Assembly: GCA_002633005.1 (NCBI GenBank)
Contig: NMRA01000001.1
Location: forward strand, 1,286,198-1,350,197
Length of the DNA: 64,000 nucleotides
Direction: 5' to 3'
Source: Phoronis australis
Taxonomy: Eukaryota; Phoronida; Phoronidae
Below are positions 35,701-46,104 of this stretch, piece after piece. The stretch's first letter is position 1. The number at the start of each line of letters is the position of its first letter. The notes under the pieces were generated by a model. The model saw nothing but the letters and a program-made list of their open reading frames with translations, was not told the DNA's origin and made no database searches. The translations under genes were made by a program, and so were the position numbers.

Positions 35701-38228
35701 GTGGCTGACAAGAAAAATTTTATTTTGTCAAATTTCTCTTCAAAAAATAAGTTTTCAGGAAATTTTTCAACTTGAATGATTTTAATTTCATGTGACTATT
35801 CTTATTTGTATACAGATGTTTGTCAACCCAAGACTTGGGGATGCTGATCAGTGCTTCATTTTCTTATTGATTTCTGTTTTAGTTCATTGTGTACCTGTCA
35901 CTATTTCTTGGAATTTCTGATAAATATCTCATCTTGTTGTACTTTAGGAATTGTTATGTCTTGACCTAATTTATGAAATCAGTTGTATCATTTTATTTTA
36001 GGTAGTGGTTTGGGTGGACCCTCTAGATGGTACTAAGGAATTCACACAGGGTAAGATTTTTAAGTATGAAGTTAGAACAATGTTTTTATATGATTTTATT
36101 TGAGAATGCATTATATTTAAGTGTTTCCTAAGTCATTATTTTGGCTCTTGTACTATTTCCTTATTCGTGAGGTTTTACGTTCTGCAAGTACCAGTTAAGG
36201 GATGTGTGTCTTCTTCACATTTGTTATTCTTGCCAGGTTTGCTTGACCATGTGACTGTGTTGATTGGTGTAGCAGTCCATGGCAAAGCTGTGGGTGGAGT
36301 CATTCATCAGCCGTATTATAATTATCAAGCAGGACCAGATGCGGAGTTAGGGCGTACTATATGGGGAATTGTTGGCTTGGGTATGTAATTTAAGGATAAG
36401 TATTTGAGGTGACTATATACTTTCCTTACCGAAGGTCACGAGCTGGTTTAACCCTGTCTTCCATCACAAAATCTACTTTTGATTTATCCACTTACCATAA
36501 AATTGGTCTCAAATTGTTCTTTTGTCAAATTGTGGGTGATTTCAAGACTGTCGAAGAAATGACAGTTTGATTGTGCTTGAGACCAGGCTGTACAAGTTGA
36601 GGTGTCATTGAATGCACCAAGCATGGTCTCAAGGAATAATCAACTGCCAGTTCTTTGAAAGTACTGAAATGACTTCTCATCTGAGGAAGGAACAAGTTGA
36701 GGCCACTTTTATAGCTGTGAGTGGTCTGAATTAAAAGTTTGTTTATTGGATGGAGCGTGGGTTAATAACTGCTTTAAGTACTTTAGGCGATAATATTCAA
36801 CTTGTGAAACTTTACATTAATTATTCTGAGTGATCGTCACAAAAACGTATTATTTGCATGACGTTTGTAGTAATGTGACAAAAAAATTTTTAAGAAGTGA
36901 CTTTTTACTGTGATCTCAGTAACTTCCATTTTCTCACATACACAGTTTGGAACTTCTGTTTATCCATTCTGTGAGCTACAAAAGCTCATCTGGAATTTGC
37001 TTTCAAGGCATTTAGCCCAAGAAAAATGAGGTCTTTCAATTTTTTCACAATGCCACGGTCTCCTTCTTGATTATCTGATTTCCCGATCTAAAAGGTGTTA
37101 AAAGAAAATCCTTGGCATGTTATTGCAGCTACGTATAGAAAAAACAAATTTTCAATTTTCATGCAAAAGTTTTCTCTTCTTTGAAAATTAAAGCAATCTT
37201 CTCAAAAACGGAAAAGTTAGTAGTGACTCAACTGTTGAAGGTGAACTTTGACTTTATGTACAATTACTGTTTTACCCACAATCTTATTTGTTTACCATCT
37301 TGCGATATTTCCTCGCGTGTTTAAATGGTCCAATGCATGTAAGGTGTCAGAGTGAACAGTATCTTATTCTATCAGATTTTTTGTGCCATGACATTGTGAG
37401 ACTTATAATACATGCAGTTTATGAATTACCTAATGCAGACGCATAATCATGCGGAATTTCACTTTACAGGCTCATTTGGTTACGATGCACAAGTGTTACC
37501 TAAGGACCAGCATATTATTACGACGACTCGCTCGCACTCACAGAAGTCTGTTGTTGATTCTGTGGACGCTTGTGAGCCAACAGAGGTCCTTCGTGTTGGT
37601 GGTTCTGGTCATAAGGTATACTATTGAATATTAAGTTACATCTACCGGTTGACTGTTATCAAGTGGGCTCTGTTTCATGAAGAGTAACTTAGAACTTAAG
37701 TCATAAATTTAGTTTTACACTCCACACAATTATTTCTGAAAAATAATTAACTAATCACTCTTGAGGTAGAGTGCAAAAACTCTGAGAATATCCACATAAA
37801 AAATGGCGTCGCATAGGACGTTTTAAAGGACTATTTATCACAGTATCAAAAAATTATATCAAGTTGATATTGATGGAGATAAACTGATAATTTTTAAAAA
37901 AGGTAACCCTGAGAACTACAGCTTAGCATTATGTTAACTTTCCTAAACTTTGCAAATGCTTTTCTGCCAGGTACTCCTAGTGCTAGAAGGTCTGGCCCAT
38001 GCCTATGTTTTTGGTAGTCCGGGGTGTTGCAAGTGGGACACATGCGCTGGGGAAGCCATCTTAAGAGCTGTAGGGGGCAAGTTGACGGACATCCATGGCA
38101 TCGACATTCCATACGACGCTGGAGCACGGCTAAAGAACCACACTGGAGTTATAGCCACTTGCCACACTGATCATAGTTGGTATGTTAGTAAAATACCTCA
38201 GTCGGTGCGCGACGAGTTGAAGGCCTGA
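32734..38228 (+). CDS. BPNT1: 3'(2'),5'-bisphosphate nucleotidase 1
   Basis: Seen: exons 32734-32856, 34494-34595, 34995-35099, 36002-36050, 36237-36380, 37470-37615 and 37971-38228 join in phase into 308 residues, the same length as human BPNT1. Motifs of the lithium-sensitive Mg-dependent phosphatase family are intact: [13 protein letters not shown] (metal-binding Glu 74-75), [12 protein letters not shown] (Asp116, Asp119), [27 protein letters not shown], and [16 protein letters not shown] (Asp246). Known: the enzyme removes the 3' phosphate from 3'-phosphoadenosine 5'-phosphate in the cytosol, clearing the by-product of sulfation. Intron 1 uses a GC donor (GATAAA/GCAAGT), supported by the conserved DLGIVDK then DLQT junction. 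Introns carry foldback elements at 33060-33380 and 36495-36713. Divergent from SCYL1. All expected active-site residues are present, so it should be functional. Confidence 0.96.
33060..33385. mobile_element. Foldback/MITE element in BPNT1 intron 1
   Basis: The left arm (GGCCCTTCATAAACCGGAAG, CTTTTCAGTGAATTATGCCT, ACCATCAAAGTGACGTTG, AATTCCTTCCAACTCGAA) is mirrored by the right arm (TTCGAATTGGAAGGAATT, GATTTTGATGGTGTGAGGCA, AAAAGCTTCTGCCTTATGAA, GGGCC). The same arms occur in the elements at 50522-51011, 51121-51335 and 52717-53614, so this is one family. Confidence 0.75.
35588..35640. repeat. CA/TG microsatellite
   Basis: Runs of CA interrupted by CGTGTG and AAGTG, within BPNT1 intron 3. Confidence 0.9.
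36495..36713. repeat. Imperfect foldback element in BPNT1 intron 5
   Basis: The left arm (TTGGTCTCAAATTGTTC...GAAATGACAGTTTGATTG...TTGAGACCAGG) pairs imperfectly with the right arm (CATGGTCTCAAGGAATAATC...GTACTGAAATGACTTCTC...AGGAACAAGTTGAGGCC). Related copies are at 18905-19062 and about 28330-28390. No coding capacity. Confidence 0.5.
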
Positions 38229-40511
38229 CTTGAATCGAAATTCTGATTAGACTAGAGGTTTGTGTGTATTTGTGACCTAGCTTGAAATAGGAATGTGCTG
38301 TAACTTCCGTCGCTTCTTTTCTTGATAGTTAATTGTTTTGACTATTTATTAGCCGTTAGTAATGTCACAATTGTGTTGGCTTGTTGAGTCAAAGTAATGC
38401 AAAGTGTTACCACCAAAGCCATGAAAGCATTTAATTTATTTTACGAAGTGAGTCTGCATCACAATGAAGGAGTCACTCTAAGGGATTGAACCATTTTATA
38501 AAAACTCCTGTCCAAGTACAGAAATCTACATCAATTACTCCACGAGATGCATGAAAACAAATATTTGTTGAGTCATACAGCAATTTTTGATCAGACAACG
38601 CGTTTTGTCGCTTGATGTATACGGACTGTTTGTACACGGAAGGTTTATATTATGTATTGATATCTAGAGAAATGATCAAATTTGAAGTGATCAAATCTTA
38701 TAATGCTGTGTTTTAGCTCTAGTGTGCTTGCAGAGACGTAGCTTGTCTTAAGAAAAGAGGTGACTTCTTACTCTACATATACTGACTTGTAATCAGTTTA
38801 TGCTAAGACTGTTTTTGGTGGAAAATGCGAATTAACCTGAGTGTGTGAATTTTTGGGTGCGTAGTTTACTTTTTGCATATAACTGGTCAGTGAACGTGAA
38901 GGGGAAAGCAACCATTTTTAGCAAAAATTCAGATCCCTGGTTGTCTTGGTTGTTTTCCATTTTTTGTCACTATTACCCTATCTTGTATTTACTATCCATG
39001 GAACAAAAGAAAGTGTAAAGTTGTAAACGTCCCGGTAAAAGATTCACATTTTCCTTCTGCGTTCTCTTCCATTGAGGAAATGTAATGTCCTGCTGGCTAT
39101 TGCACAGTCTGTGGAGCTCACTCGTGTTTTGCTCAACGGAACCAAGATGCCGGTCCTACACCTGGCCACTTTACGTTATGCTCTACTGTTCTTTTAATAG
39201 TACATACTCGCCATGGGTACAGTAATTAACACGGAAAAATGACACTGTAAGAAACCAGGGATCTCCATCTTTAAAGGTAGCATCTAATGTGGTTGCTTTC
39301 CCCTTTAAAGCTGCAGTGAAAATATCCAGTTGTGCAACGACATTGCAATTTGGTATGAAAACCACAAACTGAGTGTTGATTTTTGTGGAATGATCGATAG
39401 CTTGTATGTGAGGGATTTTGCAGACATTTTCATATGAGGGTTTTCAAAGATTTTAGAAAATTGTTTTTTAGCCATTGTTTTAGATTTTTAAACTTAATTC
39501 TGCGTAGAAGAAGCTGACCAGCTGGTTGTACAAGCACTGCTGCACTACATGTGTTGTTAGGAGGCTGTTGTTTGAATCTTGCCATTTCAATGTATTGTAT
39601 TGTCCAATTGTAAATGCCCACTGCAAACATGGACATGGGGTCACATTTTTTTTCATTAAGTCTAGCTATTAGCCCTTCATTAAGTAACCACAAACTTGTG
39701 CTTTCTGTTGGACAGTTTGATGTACATTTTGTTCATACTTTATGTAAAATTTCTGATCTTCCGGTGTGCAGGTGTAAAGCAAATTGCCTGAGGATGAAGC
39801 ATGCGCTCCCGAATTATACCATCGGAAGTTGTCCAACAGAAAGTACAGCCATGTTTTCAACATAGTCTTCCTAACCGAAGATGTGCTTTCTTAATATTTT
39901 AACTGTTTCTAGGTCAATGAAAATCGCGGCTTGAATAATTTTGGTTAGACGTTATGCCATTGTGTTCAGATCCTTAGTTCACCAGTTGATTTCAAAAGTC
40001 TATTGGCTTGCTGTGGATGCAAGATCTTATTTCATTTTTAGATTTTTCTTATGGGGCATCTTCAGTGTTGCTAACTGAACCATAATTGTAACATGGCCCA
40101 CGTGTTGTTACTAAGTCTGTCTTTCAAGAAGCGGAACCTTGACTTTTAGTTGAAGACATTATAGCTTTGATTCATACTTCTGCCAAACCAAGGTCCCGTT
40201 TCTTCAAAGTTATCAACTGAGTAGTAGCAGTGACATCACGATCCCCGACGCAAGCACAATGGAGCCATGCCTCCCCCCCTTGGTTTCAAAAATGTTCTTG
40301 CCTGTTCTAAACTCATTTCTGAGTTTTGCTTTTGACCGTCTGTTCATTGCGAAGTTTAAGTTTCTCTTGGTTGCTTCTCATTTCTAGCCCTCTGACAAAA
40401 CCTTAATAACCAGAAAAACATTCCTTTAATCTCAACTCTTGTAATCAAGTTCATGAAATTTGCACTGTTTTATTGTTGTTAATGAGCAGTTAGTATGCTT
40501 CTGTTAATAAA
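38229..40511. other. BPNT1 3' UTR / downstream region with two inverted repeats
   Basis: No coding exon recognised. Inverted repeat 38899-39306: AAGGGGAAAGCAACCA and AGATCCCTGGTT at the left mirror TGGTTGCTTTCCCCTTT and AACCAGGGATCT at the right. Inverted repeat 39698-39846: GTGCTTTCTGTTGGACA mirrors TGTCCAACAGAAAGTAC. Both look like short MITEs or hairpin-forming transcribed sequence. AATAAA at 40506-40511 is a candidate distal poly(A) signal. Confidence 0.5.
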
Positions 40512-41653
40512 GATGAAAAATAACATAGAGTTGTGAAATTCAGTAAATTACACCTTGGAAACAAAGTCAAAGTACATTATAATGAGCTCTTGGAACTGTG
40601 GATTGGTTTTGGCAAGCGGACAATTTGTCAGTGTTGCCATTTTTGTCTCGTGGTCAAGTGTTTACAGTTTGAAAAGAGAGTGAAGAACAAATGTCCGCTT
40701 AATTTTTTTAAGAATGTTGATAGAAATCGTCTCCAGCGAGCAAAGTGAGCATTTCTGACAAAATTGTGTAAATCATATGGAATAACTTTAATTGCTGTGT
40801 GTCCAGTGTTTGGTGGAACTCATTTACTGCAAGAGAAAAGAATAAGCTATGTTGAAAGCGTTTTAGTTATTCCCAGGAAAATGCCAGCAACATATTTCAG
40901 AAATGACTGATTGGGTTTAAATAAAATTCAAATACGACTTTCTGTGCCGATTGGGTCTATGGGACGTGTCATGTAAATTTCATGAAGAGGCGCCTTTCCG
41001 ATTTTATCTCGTTTGCAAGGGTTTATTTCAGAATTTATAGGTTAGTAATTCTGCAAAATGGTCTCACCCCGGCGGCCTTTTCAACAGAACTCTATACAGT
41101 GACGTGCCGCATTACTACGCGCCCTGAAATAATGAGTTACGCGGCCTTATTTACCCAAGACGTGAAGTGCTTCGCATTTTGGCGCATACGCCTGAGTTTC
41201 ACATACAAGCAAAGTTCCTTGCAAACGCCCGTGAGCCTAATGACGCGACAATAGTTTATTACTGTGCGATTCGTGTTGAATCTTTATGTTTAATCAACTT
41301 TCTTTCCCACTAGGCCATTTCACATTTCACTAAAAGTCTTTCACAACAGCCAAAAGAACTAGTGCAGTCGCATCCGCTAACCTTTGACAGACAAAAACAA
41401 GCGTGCATGTATGAACTAAGTCTACTGTGAAAACGTTAGTTGCTGACATATCTTTCGCAAGTTGGCTAACTGTGTTTATATCGAGCATGAGCTCCAACTC
41501 TCACTTCTTGCTGCCCCGCCATCAAGGATTCAGCTTTTTGTGAAGCCCAAAGAAAATGCTGCATGCGTTTTTTTTTTTTTTCTTTTTTTTGATAAGATCT
41601 GGAGAAATTGTGTGTTGAAGGCACATCAGAACGTGTCACGCGGCGCAAAACGC
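40512..41653. other. Upstream region of the ADAM10-like gene, copy 1
   Basis: No exon recognised. From 41111 onward the sequence is repeated, with small differences, at 43111-43668 in front of copy 2, so this is the presumed promoter and 5' leader. It includes a T-run at about 41568-41590. Confidence 0.5.
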
Positions 41654-43108
41654 ATGTTTACAATATTCCAGTTTGAACTCGTTTTTCTTTTCGTGCTGTC
41701 CAATGTGGTAAAAATTTCGACACGCACCACGAAAAACATCGGAGTACAACTGCATACCAGCGAGAACGAAGACTGTGATGGGATAAAAATCGATGAAGAA
41801 GACGAGGGAATCAACGGGCATATCAAATGCTTTCAGCCCCTTGCTGCGTTGTTTTGGGATGAGACTAACACGCCTCTGCAGAAATCGGGAAAGTGCTTCG
41901 TACTTGGCTTCTATGCCTTTCATAGACACTTTAAGCTGATACTAAAAACTAAATCAGCACCAGCAAATGATACACTCAGAGTTAACATTTTTGATCAGGA
42001 TGGGAACAATGAATTTAATTTGACAAGAGAGAGATTAGTTACGGGTCATGTTCAAGGTGAAAACGAGTCAATTGTACAGGGATGGTACAATTTCAAGAAA
42101 CACGAGTTTGAAGGGACCATTATTACAGAGACCATTTATTTCGTAGAAAGAGTACATCGCAAGAGCAAATATGTCAATTTACCATGGAACATTATAATTT
42201 ACAAAAGCACTGATAAGTCCTTGACGAATCTGTTTCAAAAGGACGTCGTGAACGAGCGGAAAACATCAACAAAAAGACTCCATCGCCGCAAAAGATTCTT
42301 AATCATTAATGATATCCACGAAAACTACGCACATGGCAGAAACAACAAAGTATGTACGATTCATGTTCTAGCTGACCATTTGTTTTTCGAATATATTGGT
42401 TACAGCAGCGTTACCATGGCAATACGCGAAATTGAGTACCAGTTAAACAGCGCCGATGCCATATTCAGAGCGTCAGACTTCGACGAAGACGGCGACAGTG
42501 ATAACATTGGCCTGCGCATAGCCAAAATAACCATTTACAAGAACCCTCGCCCTGATTTAGATAAGCACTACGCTGACCCGTACAAGTTTTTGAACGCTGC
42601 TTACAATCGGCACGATATGTCCGACTATTGTTTGGCTAGCTTTCTTACATACCGCGACTTCAAAAGCGGTGTCATAGGAATGGCATGGAGACCTGATCCC
42701 GGTGAAATCTTTTATGGAATATGTCAAAAACCAATCATCCAGGGTCTTACCAGCAAAAACGGAAATTTCGTCACTTACCTGAATTTTAACAAACGAATTC
42801 CACGACATCAAATAGCCGTGGCATTGGCTCACGAGATAGGTCACAATTTTGGAGCCTACCACGACACAAAAAACTCCCCACCGGATTGCGTCCCCAGTGG
42901 AGACAACGGGAACTACATCATGTACGAAATGGCAAGCTCAGGACTACAGCGCAACAATCGATTGTTTTCTATTTGCAGCAAAAGAGACATCATGCGCGTG
43001 TTAAAATTCAACGCTATCTGCTTCCTGGACGATTTCACACTCTGTGGTAACGGTGTGCGAGAAGCGAACGAAGAATGCGACTGTGGTGACACCGAACAGT
43101 GCAACAGC
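41654..43108 (+). CDS. ADAM10-like metalloprotease, truncated first copy (probable allele)
   Basis: Seen: an uninterrupted frame from ATG 41654 (MFTIFQFELVFLF, a signal peptide) to the N at 43109, covering signal, prodomain, furin-type site, catalytic domain and the start of the disintegrin domain (CGNG, EECDCG). It is nearly identical to the copy at 43669-46104, with a few substitutions such as Gln/Pro in TPLQKSG and Val/Ala in SKYVNLP. It ends exactly at the N, where the sequence restarts from the upstream region. The upstream ATG at 41462 lies in the leader; ATG 41654 is preferred because it begins the signal peptide. Read as the other allele of the same gene, not a distinct protease. Confidence 0.8.
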
Positions 43109-43109
43109 N
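43109..43109. other. Single N at a contig join
   Basis: The N separates 41111-43108 from 43111-45123, which are near-identical blocks of about 2 kb. Confidence 0.95.
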
Positions 43110-43668
43110 TATTACTGCGCGCCCTGAAATAATGAGTTTTACGCGGCCATTTACCCAATTGCTTCGCATTTTGGCGCATGCGCCTGAGTTTCACATACAA
43201 GCAAAGTTCCTCGCAAACGCCCGTGAGCCTAATGACGCGACAATAGTTTATTACTGTGCGATTCGTGTTGAATCGTTATGTTTAATCAACTTTCTTTCCC
43301 ACTACGCCATTTCACATTTCACAAAAAGTCTTTCACATTTCACAAAAAGTCTTTCACAACAGCCAAAAGAACTAGTGCAGTCGCATTCGCTAACCTTTGA
43401 CAGACAAAAACAAACGTGCATGTATGAACTAAGTCTACTGTGAAAACGTTAGTTGCTGACATATCATTCGCAAGTTGGCTCACTGTTTTTATATCGAGCA
43501 TGAGCTCCAACTCTCACTTCTTGCTGCCCCGGCATCAAGGATTCAGTTTTTTGTGAAGTTATAACGACAACTGAGCCCAAAGAAAATGCCGCATGCGTTT
43601 TTTTGGATAAGATCTGAAGAAATTGTGTGTTGAAGGCACATTAGAACGTGTCACGCGGCGCAAAACGC

Positions 43669-46104
43669 ATGTTTACAATATTCCAGTTTGAACTCGTTTT
43701 TCTTTTCGTGCTGTCCAATGTGGTAAAGATTTCAACACGCACCACGAAAAACATCGGAGTACAACTGCACACCAGCGAGAACGAAGACTGTGATGGGATA
43801 AAAATCGATGAAGAAGACGAGGGAATCAACGGGCATATCAAATGCTTTCAGCCCCTTGCTGCGTTGTTTTGGGATGAGACTAACACGCCTCCGCAGAAAT
43901 CGGGAAAGTGCTTCGTACTTGGCTTCTATGCCTTTCATAGACACTTTAAGCTGATACTAAAAACTAAATCAGCACCAGCAAATGATACACTCAGAGTTAA
44001 CATTTTTGATCAGGATGGGAACAATGAATTTAATTTGACAAGAGAGAGATTAGTTACGGGTCATGTTCAAGGTGAAAACGAGTCAATTGTACAGGGATGG
44101 TACAATTTCAAGAAACACGAGTTTGAAGGGACCATTATTACAGAGACCATTTATTTCGTAGAAAGAGTACATCGCAAGAGCAAATATGCCAATTTACCAT
44201 GGAACATTATAATTTACAAAAGCACTGATAAGTCCTTGACGAATCTGTTTCAAAAGGACGTCGTGAACGAGCGGAAAACATCAACAAAAAGACTCCATCG
44301 CCGCAAAAGATTCTTAATCATTAATGATATCCACGAAAACTACGCACATGGCAGAAACAACAAAGTATGTACGATTCATGTTCTAGCTGACCATTTGTTT
44401 TTCGAATATATTGGTTACAGCAGCGTTACCATGGCAATACGCGAAATTGAGTACCAGTTAAACAGCGCCGATGCCATATTCAGAGCGTCAGACTTCGACG
44501 AAGACGGCGACAGTGATAACATTGGCCTGCGCATAGCCAAAATAACCATTTACAAGAACCCTCGCCCTGATTTAGATAAGCACTACGCTGACCCGTACAA
44601 GTTTTTGAACGCTGCTTACAATCGGCACGATATGTCCGACTATTGTTTGGCTAGCTTTCTTACATACCGCGACTTCAAAAGCGGTGTCATAGGAATGGCA
44701 TGGAGACCTGATCCCGGTGAAATCTTTTATGGAATATGTCAAAAACCAATCATCCAGGGTCTTACCAGCAAAAACGGAAATTTCGTCACATACCTGAATT
44801 TTAACAAACGAATTCCACGACATCAAATAGCCGTGGCATTGGCTCACGAGATAGGTCACAATTTTGGAGCCTACCACGACACAAAAAACTCCCCACCGGA
44901 TTGCGTCCCCAGTGGAGACAACGGGAACTACATCATGTACGAAATGGCAAGCTCAGGACTACAGCGCAACAATCGATTGTTTTCTATTTGCAGCAAAAGA
45001 GACATCATGCGCGTGTTAAAATTCAACGCTATCTGCTTCCTGGACGATTTCACACTCTGTGGTAACGGTGTGCGAGAAGCGAACGAAGAATGCGACTGTG
45101 GTGACACCGAACAGTGCAACAGCATCGATCATTGTTGTACTCCGTCTGATTCACGCACGGGACAACCATGCACAATCAGGCGAGACAAGGGATACACGTG
45201 CACAGGCTCAGCCTTGTGCTGTGATTCCGAAACGTGTCACATCATAACGGCGGAGATGAAATTCGTCTGCAACTACGCGCTAGAATGCACTCAACATTCG
45301 ACATGTGACGGCATCCACGTCCATTGTCCGCTTCCGTCTCAACAACCTGACGGCTTTCCTTGTGGCCATGGGGCTCACATATGTAGCAACGGACAGTGTA
45401 ACCAGACAAGATGTCACGAGCAAAATAAAGTCGACTGCCAGTGTTCGGAAAAAGAAAACTTGTGTGTGTTGTGCTGCAAGGAACCGAATCGACAAGAAAC
45501 CTGTTCACCTTACATTTCTCCAGCTACCGGGAAAGAGCTGCAACTGAAGCATGGAGAACTGTGTAAAGACTACAGAGGATTCTGCGACGCTAACTCACAA
45601 TGTGTGATACAGAATTTGGAAGTCATCGACAGATTTCTTACAATAACTACGGACGAGGGATGGACACAGGTCGCCCTGTGGTTGAAAGCCAGTTGGATGG
45701 TTTGGGTTTTCTTCGCTCTTAGCATAGTCGTGGTTCCCGTTGTATTATTCAAAACTAAGCTGATGAGGAGGCAACTACAGATTCATCACATAGCTTATAA
45801 GACAGGCACATTAGCCAATGTGTGGTTCGACGCCAGAATTCATCAAGCACGAATAGCTAAGAAAATTAATTTCCTTGACCGTATGCGGTACACAGCAGAA
45901 TTCAGGATGAACTTGCTAACCGCAATTGTTCGAATAAAAACGTTTTTTCCGACGTTGTCAAATAAAGCAGCCTGCAGAGTCGTCAACAAGTGTTCAAACG
46001 AGGAAGCTGCCGTCACTAGGCTGCTCTTAGAAGGTTATCCAGCTCGTAAGATTGGCAACGTAGTAGGACGAAACGAAAAATCGGAAATGCATGTGGGAAG
46101 ATGA
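43669..46104 (+). CDS. ADAM10-like membrane metalloprotease, intronless
   Basis: Seen: one uninterrupted frame of 811 residues. Order: signal peptide (about 1-20), prodomain, furin-type site RLHRRKR (208-214), catalytic domain with ADHLFFEYIGY, DYCLASFLTYRDF and the zinc motif HEIGHNFGAYH (393-403), then disintegrin/Cys-rich regions from CGNG (464), a membrane segment at about 676-696 and a tail of about 115 residues. The arrangement and the blocks DHLFF, DYCLA, GNYIMY and CNDFRG-like LCKDYRGFCD fit ADAM10 rather than snake-venom-type ADAMs. Known: ADAM10 sheds membrane proteins such as Notch at the cell surface. Odd: no introns, while every multi-exon neighbour has many; the tail is basic and lacks the proline-rich SH3-binding motifs of vertebrate ADAM10. 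It could be a retrocopy or a lineage-specific paralogue. The start at 43669 begins the signal peptide; an in-frame ATG at 43648 adds seven residues. Confidence 0.9.
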   Translation: MFTIFQFELVFLFVLSNVVKISTRTTKNIGVQLHTSENEDCDGIKIDEEDEGINGHIKCFQPLAALFWDETNTPPQKSGKCFVLGFYAFHRHFKLILKTKSAPANDTLRVNIFDQDGNNEFNLTRERLVTGHVQGENESIVQGWYNFKKHEFEGTIITETIYFVERVHRKSKYANLPWNIIIYKSTDKSLTNLFQKDVVNERKTSTKRLHRRKRFLIINDIHENYAHGRNNKVCTIHVLADHLFFEYIGYSSVTMAIREIEYQLNSADAIFRASDFDEDGDSDNIGLRIAKITIYKNPRPDLDKHYADPYKFLNAAYNRHDMSDYCLASFLTYRDFKSGVIGMAWRPDPGEIFYGICQKPIIQGLTSKNGNFVTYLNFNKRIPRHQIAVALAHEIGHNFGAYHDTKNSPPDCVPSGDNGNYIMYEMASSGLQRNNRLFSICSKRDIMRVLKFNAICFLDDFTLCGNGVREANEECDCGDTEQCNSIDHCCTPSDSRTGQPCTIRRDKGYTCTGSALCCDSETCHIITAEMKFVCNYALECTQHSTCDGIHVHCPLPSQQPDGFPCGHGAHICSNGQCNQTRCHEQNKVDCQCSEKENLCVLCCKEPNRQETCSPYISPATGKELQLKHGELCKDYRGFCDANSQCVIQNLEVIDRFLTITTDEGWTQVALWLKASWMVWVFFALSIVVVPVVLFKTKLMRRQLQIHHIAYKTGTLANVWFDARIHQARIAKKINFLDRMRYTAEFRMNLLTAIVRIKTFFPTLSNKAACRVVNKCSNEEAAVTRLLLEGYPARKIGNVVGRNEKSEMHVGR

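Noticed and set aside
41111-45123. Tandem duplication giving two ADAM10-like genes
   Set aside because: The first copy ends exactly at an N and the same pattern occurs at two other Ns, so allelic mis-joining explains it better than two genes.
41626-45752. Several antisense frames of 60-101 codons across the ADAM10-like gene
   Set aside because: Shadows of the long sense frame; they lack independent support and repeat identically in the two copies.
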